31,858 nucleotides of DNA from CAZOKH01 sp964580315 (GCA_964580315.1 CAZOKH010000040.1:1-31858), one strand, 5' to 3'. Counted from the first letter of the stretch, positions 23,058 to 31,006 are shown. The notes: generated from the letters alone by a model not told the origin. Program-made: numbers and translations.

Positions 23058-24074
23058 ATGAATGTACTGGTCACAGGTTCAACCGGATTCATTGGATCGC
23101 ATCTTTGCCGGGCGCTGGTTGCTGAAGGGCATGCGGTGCGCGCCTTTCACCGCAGCACCAGCATGCTGCGCTTGCTTGAAGATTTGCCGGTTGAGCATGT
23201 GGTGGGAGACCTTTCCCAGCTTGATTCTCTGGTAAACGCCATGCAGGATGTGGAGTTGGTTTTTCACACAGCCGGCCTGGTGGCGGGCCAGGATGACCCG
23301 GGCAGAATGTACGCGGTCAATGTGGAAGGCACCCGGAATGTTTTGCAGGCTGCCCGGAGCGCGCAAGTGCGCCGGGTGGTTTTCACCAGTTCGGTGGCAG
23401 CACTTGGCGTTCCGCCCATTTTGCGCCGCACGATTTCCGAACCCGGTTTACTGGATGAGAATCACACCTGGAATTATTTGCCCCAGCGCTGGTCTTATGG
23501 TTACACCAAGTACCTGGCTGAACTGGAGGTTCAAAAAGCTGTAGGGCAGGGGCTGGATGTGGTGACAGTCAATCCGGCCATTGTGCTGGGATCTGGCGAT
23601 ATTTACCGGCAGTCAAGTTCTTTGATCGTTCAGGTGGCGAACCGTCGTTTGCCTGCCCTGACTGAGGGTGGATTAAATATTATTCACATTGAAGATGCTG
23701 TGCAGGGGCACCTGGCTGCTGCGCGTGCCGGCCGCTGTGGACGAAGATATATCCTGGCGGGTGAAAACCTGACCATTGTTGATTTTGTGCGCAAGGTTGC
23801 TTCCGTCACCGGAACATCAGCGCCGCGTTTGATTTTGCCTGCCAGCCTGGCGCACAGTATGGCAGGGCTGCTGAGGCTGCTGAATCCCTACATCCATTTT
23901 CCCATTGAACCCGCCATGTTAAACCTGGCAGGACGCGCATTTTTCTATACCAACCGCAGGGCGCAGGTGGAACTGGGAATGCCTCAACCACGCCCGGCAA
24001 GTGTGGCTATCGCAGAGGCATACGCCTGGTTTATGGGTTCGGGTTCTGTGACGGCAGCCAGCCCGGCGGGTTGA
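23058..24074 (+). CDS. NAD-dependent epimerase/dehydratase, extended SDR family
   Basis: A 338-residue extended SDR. The N-terminal VLVTGSTGFIGSHLCRAL carries the TGxxGxxG cofactor motif, and the acidic VVGDLSQLDSL follows. Ser in VVFTSSVAALG and Tyr-x3-Lys in YGYTKYLAELE complete the catalytic triad. NPAIVLGSGD and NIIHIEDAVQGHLAA are typical of the dihydroflavonol-4-reductase/sterol-dehydrogenase-like group. The start at 23058 is chosen over a TTG at 23049 for fold and RBS reasons. Cofactor is NAD(P)H and the substrate is unknown, perhaps a nucleotide sugar or isoprenoid ketone. Its stop codon directly abuts that of the truncated dnaA gene on the other strand (TGA then TTA at 24072-24077). 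Confidence 0.88.
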   Translation: MNVLVTGSTGFIGSHLCRALVAEGHAVRAFHRSTSMLRLLEDLPVEHVVGDLSQLDSLVNAMQDVELVFHTAGLVAGQDDPGRMYAVNVEGTRNVLQAARSAQVRRVVFTSSVAALGVPPILRRTISEPGLLDENHTWNYLPQRWSYGYTKYLAELEVQKAVGQGLDVVTVNPAIVLGSGDIYRQSSSLIVQVANRRLPALTEGGLNIIHIEDAVQGHLAAARAGRCGRRYILAGENLTIVDFVRKVASVTGTSAPRLILPASLAHSMAGLLRLLNPYIHFPIEPAMLNLAGRAFFYTNRRAQVELGMPQPRPASVAIAEAYAWFMGSGSVTAASPAG

Positions 24075-25130
24075 TTAAATTTTTCCGCCGTTGTCCGTTT
24101 GCAAATCGGTCAGCGAGAAATGGACAAGCTCGGGGGTGATCGGCTGGCCGATCAAATCGGCAAAAGCCAGCACACGCGTCAGGGCGCCTTCCAATTCACG
24201 AATGTTTGAATGAATTTTCCCGGCAATGATTTCAAGAATTTCCTGCGGTACGGGGGTCTGACTGCGTTGAGCCTTGGAGCGCAGGATGGCGAGACGCATA
24301 TCCAGGTCGGGAGGGCGAATGTCTGCGATCAGCCCGCCGGTGAAACGCGAACGCAAGCGGTCTTCCAGGGTGTTCATTGCTTTTGGGGGACGGTCCGAGG
24401 TCATCACGATTTGTTTGTTTTCGCCGTAGAGGGCGTTGAAAGTGTGGAAAAATTCCACCTGGGTCGATTCGCGGTTGGCAATGAATTGAATGTCATCCAC
24501 CAGTAAAACATCCAATCGACGGTAGCGGCTGCGGAATGCTGCCGTGCTCTGGGTGCGAATGGCCTCGATCAGGTCGTTGGTGAATTCTTCTGATGTTATA
24601 TAAAGCACTTGCATTTTTCTTTGCAGGGCGGCATTGCCAATGGCATGCAGGATATGCGTTTTTCCCAGTCCAACTCCGCCGTAGACGAAGAGGGGATTGT
24701 AGCTGCTGGCCGGGTTTTCAATGATGGAACGTGCGGCGGCATAGACCATGCGGTTGCTGTTGCCCACAATGAAATTTTCAAAGGTGTAGCGGTTGTTCAC
24801 CATGTGACGGTGAAAGAGAGAATCGTGCGGATGGTCGAGTGATTCTGTGGAGTGGGAATGCAGCATGGATTGCGGCGAAACGTTGCTCTGGCAGACCACA
24901 AACCGCACTGTTAGCGGTGTGCCGGTTTGCTCGGACAGCATTTGGGCAACCCGACTGCTGAGGCGGTGTTCCAGCCAATCGCGCCCGTAGGAATTGCGCA
25001 CACCGATGGTGAACGCATCTTCTTGAAATGAAACCAGTTCAGCGTTGCTCACCCAGGTGTCAAAAGCGGCTTTTGACATTTCCTGCTGGAGTTGTGATTT
25101 GACCGTTTGCCAAGCCTGCAAAGCGTTCAT
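24075..25130 (-). CDS. DnaA paralogue lacking DNA-binding domain IV
   Basis: A 351-residue DnaA-like protein. Domain I (about 1-80; QAWQTVKSQLQQEMSKAAFD) and AAA+ domain III (about 115-340) closely resemble those of the full-length DnaA next door. Walker A is GGVGLGKTH (151-159), Walker B LLVDDIQF, sensor 1 MTSDRPPK, the Arg-finger region DRLRSRF and sensor 2 NIRELEGALTR. All key AAA+ residues appear intact. The protein stops at NGGKI, just past the AAA+ lid, where domain IV would begin, so it cannot bind DnaA boxes. The linker (90-110) is His-rich and unlike its paralogue's. GGAGGAGG precedes the ATG. It could pair with DnaA as a regulator, by analogy to Hda/DnaA AAA+ contacts (inference). 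An inverted repeat lies upstream at 25206-25222. Confidence 0.88.
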   Translation of the reverse strand: MNALQAWQTVKSQLQQEMSKAAFDTWVSNAELVSFQEDAFTIGVRNSYGRDWLEHRLSSRVAQMLSEQTGTPLTVRFVVCQSNVSPQSMLHSHSTESLDHPHDSLFHRHMVNNRYTFENFIVGNSNRMVYAAARSIIENPASSYNPLFVYGGVGLGKTHILHAIGNAALQRKMQVLYITSEEFTNDLIEAIRTQSTAAFRSRYRRLDVLLVDDIQFIANRESTQVEFFHTFNALYGENKQIVMTSDRPPKAMNTLEDRLRSRFTGGLIADIRPPDLDMRLAILRSKAQRSQTPVPQEILEIIAGKIHSNIRELEGALTRVLAFADLIGQPITPELVHFSLTDLQTDNGGKI

Positions 25131-25205
25131 GTCTGCAAAACCTCCTCCCCATGCCTGCGCCCGAAAAAATTCTGCATTTCATGCTGCGAAAATGAAGAGT
25201 TGAAG

Positions 25206-25222
25206 CGGTCTTAATGAGACCG
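25206..25222. repeat. Inverted repeat upstream of the truncated dnaA gene
   Basis: CGGTCT and AGACCG form a perfect 6-bp dyad with a 5-nt spacer, about 76 bases before the start of the truncated dnaA paralogue. It may be an operator or a leader hairpin. I see no clear promoter boxes next to it. Confidence 0.3.
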
Positions 25223-25262
25223 GGACTCAAAAAGTTGCAATGAATATGCCATTTTGAGAAAT

Positions 25263-25293
25263 AAAAAAAGACGTTCACCGGGGTGAACGTCTT
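25263..25293 (-). terminator. Terminator of full-length dnaA
   Basis: AAGACGTTCACC (25268-25279) and GGTGAACGTCTT (25282-25293) form a perfect 12-bp stem. Read on the minus strand it ends in seven T residues (25263-25269). It separates the two dnaA genes, so the truncated paralogue probably has its own promoter. Confidence 0.85.
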
Positions 25294-25317
25294 GGATAAT
25301 CTGGTGAAAATGATAAT

Positions 25318-26661
25318 TTAGGCAGCCAGCGGCCGCTGACCAAACAGGTTTTCCCGAATCTGAATGACCCGCCGGCGCAGAAGGTCGTCGCGCTCAATCA
25401 GGTCGGAAACCTTCTCGCAGCCGTGCATGACGGTGGTGTGGTCGCGTCCGCCCAGCGCCTCGCCAATTTGCGGCAGCGATACATGCACTTCTTCGCGCAG
25501 TAAATACATGGCAATCTGGCGCGGCAGAGCGATTTCGCGCGAGCGGTCGCGGCTTAGCAATTGATCAGATGTGATGCCAAAAGCCAGCGCGACTGCTTTA
25601 ATTACCTCATCCGGTTTGATGGAAGTCCTTTGAGGAAGCATATCTGCCAGAGCAGAGATGACCATTTCACGGTTGAGCGGTTGCCCGCTGAGGTCCGAGA
25701 AAGCCAAGGCGCGCGTCAGGGCGCCTTCCAGTTCGCGAATGTTGGACTGGAACTGGCGGGCGATCAGTTCCACAATTTCATCGGAAACCGTGGTGTGTGC
25801 GCGTTCGGCTTTGGTGCGCAAGATGGCGATGCGGGTTTCCAGGTCGGGCGGTTGAATGTCAACCGTCAGGCCCCATTCAAATCGCGAACGCAGGCGTTCT
25901 TCAAGGGTGTTCATGGCTTTGGGAGGACGGTCGGAGGTCATGACGATTTGCTTGTTTTGACCATGCAGCGTGTTGAAGGTGTGGAAGAATTCCGTCTGGG
26001 TCGATTCTTTACCGGCAATGAATTGGATATCATCAATCAGCAGCACATCCATCTGGCGGTAACGCTCGCGGAAGGCAGCCGTGGAGTGTGTTCGAATGGC
26101 TTCAACCAGATCGTTGGTGAATTCTTCTGACGAGACGTATAAAACCGTCAAACCTTTTTTGTGCGCGGAATTGCCAATGGCGTGCAGCAGGTGGGTTTTT
26201 CCCAAACCTACACCACCATAGATAAAAAGAGGATTATAGGCGCGAGCAGGTTGTTCGGCAACCGCCTGGCAGGCGGCGTGCGCCATGCGGTTGCTGGCGC
26301 CAACTACGTAGGTTTCAAACGTGTAGCGTGGGTTAATGGAAATAACCCCTTCTGATGGTGATGTTTGCACGGCGGGTGCTGTTTCAGCATCGGCAGGCTC
26401 GTTGATTTCATACTCACCCTGCCAGACCACAAAGCAAACATTTTGCGGTCGATTCATGATGCCGGACAGGAGACGGGTGACCTTGCTGGCGAGACGGCTT
26501 TCCAGCCAATCGCGGGCATAGGCGTTCTTCACACCGACGGTAAATGTATCTTCTGAATACCCGACTAGCTCTGCGCTGCGTACCCAGGTGTCAAAAGAGG
26601 CTTTTGACATTTCCATTTGAAGTTGTCCTACGGCTGCTTGCCAGGCTTGTTTTTCATTCAT
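25318..26661 (-). CDS. dnaA: Chromosomal replication initiator protein DnaA
   Basis: A complete 447-residue DnaA: domain I (1-80), a short acidic linker (81-110), AAA+ domain III (about 111-340) and domain IV (about 345-447). Walker A is GGVGLGKTH (149-157) and Walker B LLIDDIQF. Sensor 1 is MTSDRPPK, the Arg-finger region ERLRSRFEWGL and sensor 2 NIRELEGALTR. The domain IV signature GGRDHTTVMHGCEKV (404-418) is the DnaA-box-reading helix-turn-helix. It initiates chromosome replication by melting oriC and also acts as a transcription factor. AGGAGAAG lies about eight bases before the ATG. A promoter about 165 bases upstream and a terminator after the stop make it a single-gene unit. dnaN, recF and gyrB, frequent neighbours elsewhere, are not in the window. 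Confidence 0.97.
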   Translation of the reverse strand: MNEKQAWQAAVGQLQMEMSKASFDTWVRSAELVGYSEDTFTVGVKNAYARDWLESRLASKVTRLLSGIMNRPQNVCFVVWQGEYEINEPADAETAPAVQTSPSEGVISINPRYTFETYVVGASNRMAHAACQAVAEQPARAYNPLFIYGGVGLGKTHLLHAIGNSAHKKGLTVLYVSSEEFTNDLVEAIRTHSTAAFRERYRQMDVLLIDDIQFIAGKESTQTEFFHTFNTLHGQNKQIVMTSDRPPKAMNTLEERLRSRFEWGLTVDIQPPDLETRIAILRTKAERAHTTVSDEIVELIARQFQSNIRELEGALTRALAFSDLSGQPLNREMVISALADMLPQRTSIKPDEVIKAVALAFGITSDQLLSRDRSREIALPRQIAMYLLREEVHVSLPQIGEALGGRDHTTVMHGCEKVSDLIERDDLLRRRVIQIRENLFGQRPLAA

Positions 26662-26939
26662 TCGGCGTCTTCTCCTGGATGGATTTTGTCGTCACCGGTT
26701 TTTTACGACAAAAAATTAACCCCACTGATGGTGACGTACAGCGGGAAGATAAATTGCTTTAGTTTTGCCCGAGAAAATTAGGAGGTAAAGTGGGCGGATA
26801 AACCTGCTCATTTGTTTGAGCGATACATAAATTCTAGCAAATCGTCCAAGAAAGGGCAAGTCATTAACCCTACGCCAACCTAAAAATTTCTGAATTTTTA
26901 AGGCTTTCAATCTTAAAGAAATGTTGGGGAAACAGACAA
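26662..26939. other. dnaA leader and upstream region without a gene
   Basis: This holds the long dnaA 5' leader (about 160 nt) and its promoter. Short frames on either strand have no RBS or protein-like composition. The origin-like segment begins beyond it. Confidence 0.5.
26831..26859 (-). promoter_or_regulatory. Promoter of dnaA
   Basis: Read on the minus strand: TTGCCC (26859-26854), a 17-nt spacer, TAGAAT (26836-26831), preceded by TGC to give an extended -10. Transcription should begin near 26824. Confidence 0.6.
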
Positions 26940-27240
26940 AAATTCCTTGTGAATGTAGCCAAAAAATAAACCATCTGTGGCTTACCCTGTGAATATACCC
27001 CTATATATGGGGGTAATTTACCCACAGCTTTGTTGAACAAAAAAACTAAGAATCAAATCCAAAAAAATGATGAACCATATCAGATTGGTTTACCGGGAAA
27101 TACCTTGCCATTTTTGGAATCTCGTTTCTCGAACCTGACGGAAAAATCCATTTGTTAAAGAATGATTAATTTTTTCGAAATTTTTGGTTAAGGATTTTTG
27201 TAATGACCTTGCAACATCTTTTCCAAAAAAAAAAACAATT
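26940..27240. other. Candidate chromosomal origin (oriC)
   Basis: Gene-free and AT-rich, next to dnaA. Four DnaA-box-like nonamers crowd 80 bases: TGTGAATGT (26948-26956), TGTGGCTTA (26976-26984), TGTGAATAT (26988-26996) and TTACCCACA (27018-27026, one mismatch from TTATCCACA). Between the last two sits the dyad TACCCC-N8-GGGGTA (26996-27015) with a TATATA core. The following 200 bases are very A/T-rich, as expected of an unwinding element. None of the boxes is a perfect E. coli consensus, so they could instead be dnaA autoregulatory sites. Confidence 0.45.
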
Positions 27241-27267
27241 GCTGCCGCCCGTAAAACCAGCCGATGC

Positions 27268-27276
27268 TGATATAAT
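27268..27276 (+). promoter_or_regulatory. Extended -10 promoter, predicted leaderless start for miaB
   Basis: TGA followed by consensus TATAAT (27271-27276). The ATG at 27284 begins seven bases after the box. No -35 is visible. The sequence after the box (CGGCGCC-ATG) resembles that before the C39/TPR gene (CGGCGGC-ATG). Confidence 0.6.
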
Positions 27277-27283
27277 CGGCGCC

Positions 27284-28600
27284 ATGAAGTATTACATCTG
27301 GACTGAAGGTTGTCAAATGAACGTGGCTGATTCGCAGCGAGTGGCGACCGCCCTGGAGAAAATGGGGTATACCCATTCGACACGCGCAGAGCAGGCTGAC
27401 GTTATCGTGCTGAACACCTGTGTGGTGCGGCAAAGCGCAGAGGATAAAGCTTACGGCCGTTTGAACGCTGTGCGTTCACTAAAAAAACAAAATCCTGCAC
27501 TGGTGATTAATGTGATGGGATGCCTGGTGGGAGTGAAAAATCATGACCAGTTGCGCCAGCGTTTTCCATTTGTAGATGTTTTTTCCCCGCCATCAGACCC
27601 CGCACCACTGCTGCATTATTTGCAAATGCGCGACGGGCATGCTGAACTGGCAAAAACTACCGGGCAGCATAACCAGTGGCTGGATGAAGAATTGACCCTG
27701 CCGACCTTCCAACAGGGCACGGCATCGGCATACATTCCCATTGTGATGGGGTGTTCGCATGCCTGCACTTATTGCATCATCCCTTACCGGCGTGGAGTGG
27801 AAATCAGTCGACCGCCAGAGATAATCCTGCAGGAAGCGCAGTCGTTGGCTATGCAGGGAGTGAAAGAGATCATTTTGCTGGGGCAAATTGTTGACCGTTA
27901 CGGCCTGGATCAGGCAGGTTACCCTGACTTGGCCGATTTAATCACGCAGTTGCATGCTGTGGACGGCATTGAGCGGATTCGCTTTTTGACCTCGCACCCC
28001 AAATATATGACCGACAAATTGCTGGACTGCGTGGCTTCATTACCCAAAGTGATGCCTCATATCGAAGTTCCCATCCAGGCGGGGGATGATGAAGTGCTGG
28101 CGAATATGCGCCGGGGGTACACTGTTGAGGATTACCGCCGCCTGGTGAAGCGAATTCGCGAGCGCATTGCGGGTGTTTCCATTGCAACGGATATCATTGT
28201 CGGCTTCCCCGGTGAAAGCACAACTCAATTTCAGCGCACCTATGATTTGCTGGCTGATTTGCGCCTGGATGTGGCCCATCTGGCGCGCTATTCTCCCCGC
28301 AAAGGCACTCTGTCGGAACGCACCATGCAGGATGATGTGCCCGATGAGGAAAAATGGCGGCGTTTTCGCTTGTTGGAAGATTTGCAAGAACAGGTGGTTT
28401 CAGAAATTCATGCCGGTTACCAGGGTAAAACCGTGGAAGTTCTTTTTGAAGAAAAGAAGAAAAAACGCTGGCAGGGAAGAACACCAACATATAAACTGGT
28501 TTTTGTTGAAAGCGAAGAAGATTTGCGCGGGAGAATTTTGCCCGTTAAGATCAATTGGACCGGACCCTGGTCGATGATTGGTGAGATTGCAGAATCGTGA
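27284..28600 (+). CDS. miaB: tRNA-2-methylthio-N6-dimethylallyladenosine synthase (MiaB family)
   Basis: A 438-residue methylthiotransferase. The N-terminal UPF0004 domain supplies three cluster-binding cysteines: Cys10 in TEGCQMNVADSQ, Cys46 in LNTCVVR and Cys80 in VMGCLVG. The radical SAM domain carries Cys157-x3-Cys161-x2-Cys164 in MGCSHACTYCIIPYRRG. A TRAM-like RNA-binding domain ends the protein (about 370-435). It adds a methylthio group to i6A37 of tRNAs decoding UNN codons. GCQMN-x-ADS is the MiaB form rather than RimO or MtaB, though assignment within the family is by eye. The start at 27284 is preferred because a longer frame from 27203 would span the promoter. No RBS is present, consistent with a leaderless mRNA. 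The AlaX gene follows after 16 bases. Confidence 0.92.
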   Translation: MKYYIWTEGCQMNVADSQRVATALEKMGYTHSTRAEQADVIVLNTCVVRQSAEDKAYGRLNAVRSLKKQNPALVINVMGCLVGVKNHDQLRQRFPFVDVFSPPSDPAPLLHYLQMRDGHAELAKTTGQHNQWLDEELTLPTFQQGTASAYIPIVMGCSHACTYCIIPYRRGVEISRPPEIILQEAQSLAMQGVKEIILLGQIVDRYGLDQAGYPDLADLITQLHAVDGIERIRFLTSHPKYMTDKLLDCVASLPKVMPHIEVPIQAGDDEVLANMRRGYTVEDYRRLVKRIRERIAGVSIATDIIVGFPGESTTQFQRTYDLLADLRLDVAHLARYSPRKGTLSERTMQDDVPDEEKWRRFRLLEDLQEQVVSEIHAGYQGKTVEVLFEEKKKKRWQGRTPTYKLVFVESEEDLRGRILPVKINWTGPWSMIGEIAES

Positions 28601-28616
28601 AAGGATGGAAGCGATC

Positions 28617-29342
28617 ATGACCGAATATCTGTATCAGAAAGACAGCTATCTCAAAGAATTTGCAGCCCGCATTACCCGTGTTGAGCCTGAAAGCCGGGCT
28701 GTCCTGTTGGACAAGACGGCGTTTTACCCGGGCGGCGGCGGTCAACCGGCTGATAACGGCAGCTTGCATTGCGACGGAGTGGAATATCCCATCCAGGCAT
28801 TGAAGAAAGCGCCGGAAGGAATCTGGCACGTTCTGGGCAGTGAGACGCCAGTTCCAGTTGAAGGCAGCCAGGTGACCGGTCACATTAATTGGGAACGGCG
28901 TTATCAATTGATGCGTACCCACACGGCCATGCACATTTTGTGCGGGGTGGTTTTTCGAGATTACGGCGCACAGGTGACCGGTGGAAACATGGAACCGCTG
29001 CAGGGGCGTATGGATTTTGAATTTGAAGCCCTGAGCAAAGACCTGGTGCATGTGATTGAAGAGGCAGTCAACCGCGAAGTACAGGCCGCTCATCCCATCC
29101 AGGTGAAAATTCTGCCGCGTGAAGAGGCGTTTCAGATTCCTGACTTAATCCGCACCAAAATCAATTTGCTGCCGCCTGAGATCCAAGAAATTCGCACGGT
29201 TGAGATTGTGGGGCTTGACTTGCAGGCAGACGGCGGCACCCATGTGGCCAACACGCGTGAGGTGGGAAAAATGCATGTGGTTGATTACAAGAGTAAGGGA
29301 AAAATCAACAAGCGCATTTATGTGGAGTTGGAAGGGAATTAA
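28617..29342 (+). CDS. alaX: Alanyl-tRNA editing protein AlaX-M
   Basis: A 241-residue free-standing editing domain homologous to the AlaRS editing domain. It hydrolyses mischarged Ser- or Gly-tRNA(Ala). The N-terminal part has LDKTAFYPGGGGQPADNG, the glycine-rich motif of the AlaX-M class. The zinc site is His102-x3-His106 in RTHTAMHIL, plus DGGTHVANTREVG. In the last motif Asp205 replaces the Cys of AlaRS (CGGTH), with His209 kept, a variant I believe is common in AlaX-M. The start at 28617 gives good spacing from GGATGG. ATG 28605 is less likely. It is co-transcribed with miaB, so two tRNA quality/modification functions share an operon. Confidence 0.9.
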   Translation: MTEYLYQKDSYLKEFAARITRVEPESRAVLLDKTAFYPGGGGQPADNGSLHCDGVEYPIQALKKAPEGIWHVLGSETPVPVEGSQVTGHINWERRYQLMRTHTAMHILCGVVFRDYGAQVTGGNMEPLQGRMDFEFEALSKDLVHVIEEAVNREVQAAHPIQVKILPREEAFQIPDLIRTKINLLPPEIQEIRTVEIVGLDLQADGGTHVANTREVGKMHVVDYKSKGKINKRIYVELEGN

Positions 29343-30101
29343 ATGGTGCAGGGCGCAGCTCCAAATGGGCAGCCTGGTAGGGAGGGTGATGTGACGAATC
29401 CAGCTCTGATCTGGAATTGCGTGGATGCAGAGCTGGACAGGGCAGCCCTGGTGCGCCAGTTGCGCATTAAACCCAATTCACCCATGTTGAAAGAAATGGA
29501 CGACATGGCTGCTGCCGCCCGGGGCGTGGCAGTGCCTAAAGCGTTGATTAAACCGGTTTTTATTACCCGCAGCAGCCATGACAGCGTGGAACTGGATGGC
29601 GTGAGATTCACCAGCCGGGTTCTGCGCATGAATTTGGACGGGGTGCAGCGCGCCTTTGCCTATGTGGTAACCGCGGGTGTGGAACTGGAACAATGGGCAA
29701 AAGGCTTTACCGACATCTTGCTGCAATACTGGGCAGACCGTATGCAGCAGTTGCTGTTAGCCTCTGCCCTGAAAAATGTGATGCAGCACCTAAAAGACAG
29801 TTATGCATTGACTGGCCTGTCAAGCATGAGCCCGGGCAGGCTGGAGAATTGGTCGCTCGAAGAGCAGAAACCGCTTTTCTCCCTTCTGGGAGGAAAAGAG
29901 CGGGAAATTGGCGTGCAATTGACAGAGGGCTGCCTGATGCTTCCGGCAAAAACTGTTTCTGGGTTGGCCTATGCTTCGGGGGTCAGCTTTGAAAGCTGCC
30001 GGTTATGCCCGCGCCCGACATGTGAAGGGCGCAAGGCAGCCTATGACCCCCAATTGGCTGAAAAAGTGTACCATCTGGCCGTTAAAAATCAGGGGATGTA
30101 A
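29343..30101 (+). CDS. Stand-alone vitamin B12-dependent methionine synthase activation-domain protein
   Basis: A protein of 252 residues from ATG 29343, or 236 from GTG 29391, which has a better GGGAGG. It matches the MetH activation-domain fold: AFAYVVTAGVELEQWAKGFTD, then the SAM-binding-type segment MSPGRLENWSLEEQKPLFSL and GVQLTEGCLMLPAKTVSGLAY. A C-terminal Cys219-x2-Cys222-x4-Cys227 (SCRLCPRPTCEGRKA) could hold an iron-sulphur cluster or metal. In MetH this domain positions SAM to re-methylate cob(II)alamin. Short stand-alone versions accompany split MetH or corrinoid methyltransferases. No methyltransferase or corrinoid protein is adjacent here. The start codon follows the AlaX stop without a gap. 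Its 3' end overlaps the convergent MBL gene by 13 bases. Confidence 0.82.
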   Translation: MVQGAAPNGQPGREGDVTNPALIWNCVDAELDRAALVRQLRIKPNSPMLKEMDDMAAAARGVAVPKALIKPVFITRSSHDSVELDGVRFTSRVLRMNLDGVQRAFAYVVTAGVELEQWAKGFTDILLQYWADRMQQLLLASALKNVMQHLKDSYALTGLSSMSPGRLENWSLEEQKPLFSLLGGKEREIGVQLTEGCLMLPAKTVSGLAYASGVSFESCRLCPRPTCEGRKAAYDPQLAEKVYHLAVKNQGM

Positions 30102-30943
30102 TAGTACAGCTCTCCGGGCTGCAGAATATGGAATCGCTGGCGGGGGTGATTGCGCTGAATGGCATCGGGCAGCAACCCGGTGGAAATGGTGTTCCAGGCA
30201 TACAGGTCGTTGTGACCGGGAATGACCATATCCCAGCCCAGTTCTTGCGCCAACCAGACCACTTCTGAAGGCATCAGGTTGCCCACGCAGTCGTTGGCTT
30301 CGCGGTATGCGTCGCGCCCGTTGGCGGCAACCAGGGCAATATCAGCAGCCGGGTAGGCGCGCATGCGCTCCAGGTAGCCGGGGTCAATCACCAAATCGCC
30401 GCTGTGATAAAACACCACCCCGTTCCACTCGATCAGGTAACTGAAATAACGATAGCCTCGCACGGAGTCAAATTCCACCTGGTAATGACCAACCGGGATG
30501 GCGGTGATGCGGATGCCTTCGAAATCCAGCGCCTGTTGTGCGGGGGGGACGATCCGGCGCTCTTTTCCAATTTCTGCTTCGTCCAGCAATTCATCACACC
30601 AACCGGTGGTGACTACTCTGGCATGCGGCGAAGCTTTTGCCAGCGGTCCCAGGGTGAGCGGATCGGTGTGATCCAGATGTTCGTGCGTGCAAAGCACCAG
30701 GGCGGCATTGGAGATTTCGGACGGGTTCAATGGTGGCGGGAAAGCCCGCACGAACTTATCGGCAACTGACGGAATCATCTCTGCCACCACATTGGTCAGC
30801 ACGGGGTCAATGTAAACCAGGCGTCCATCGCTGCCTTTGAGGGCGATGCCCATCTGTCCCAATCCCCACAGGGCAAGACAACCCGGTGCAACCTGCAAGG
30901 AATTCATTTGTTCGATCAAATCAGCGTGTGTGCGAACTGGCAT
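30089..30943 (-). CDS. MBL-fold metal-dependent hydrolase (UlaG-like)
   Basis: A metallo-beta-lactamase-fold enzyme of about 284 residues. CTHEHLDHTDP (His87-x-His89-x-Asp91-His92) is the core metal motif. Further ligands are likely His in PVGHYQVEF, Asp in FYHSGDLVIDPGY and His in VIPGHNDLY. WGLGQMGIALKG and YIDPVLT at the N-terminus are characteristic of the UlaG/L-ascorbate-6-phosphate-lactonase-like group. GGAGG six bases before the ATG at 30943 favours that start over 30973. No ascorbate or sugar-uptake genes are near, so the lactonase role should not be assumed. Confidence 0.88.
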   Translation of the reverse strand: MPVRTHADLIEQMNSLQVAPGCLALWGLGQMGIALKGSDGRLVYIDPVLTNVVAEMIPSVADKFVRAFPPPLNPSEISNAALVLCTHEHLDHTDPLTLGPLAKASPHARVVTTGWCDELLDEAEIGKERRIVPPAQQALDFEGIRITAIPVGHYQVEFDSVRGYRYFSYLIEWNGVVFYHSGDLVIDPGYLERMRAYPAADIALVAANGRDAYREANDCVGNLMPSEVVWLAQELGWDMVIPGHNDLYAWNTISTGLLPDAIQRNHPRQRFHILQPGELYYYIP

Positions 30944-30997
30944 TGGCAGCCTCCAGTTTTTTTTCTTTAACATTGTACCGGAAGAATAAACAAGTTG

Positions 30998-31006
30998 TGG
31001 TATGAT
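30998..31006 (+). promoter_or_regulatory. Extended -10 promoter of the last gene
   Basis: TGG followed by TATGAT (31001-31006). The start near 31013 leaves a leader of about 29 nt with AAGGA (31028-31032) before the ATG at 31042. Confidence 0.5.

Noticed and set aside
23058..24074. Frameshifted domain IV of the second DnaA
   Set aside because: No minus-strand frame here encodes a DHTTV-like helix-turn-helix. The segment is fully accounted for by the SDR gene.
25561..26130. Plus-strand frame of 189 residues
   Set aside because: It lies wholly antisense to dnaA coding sequence for conserved AAA+ motifs.
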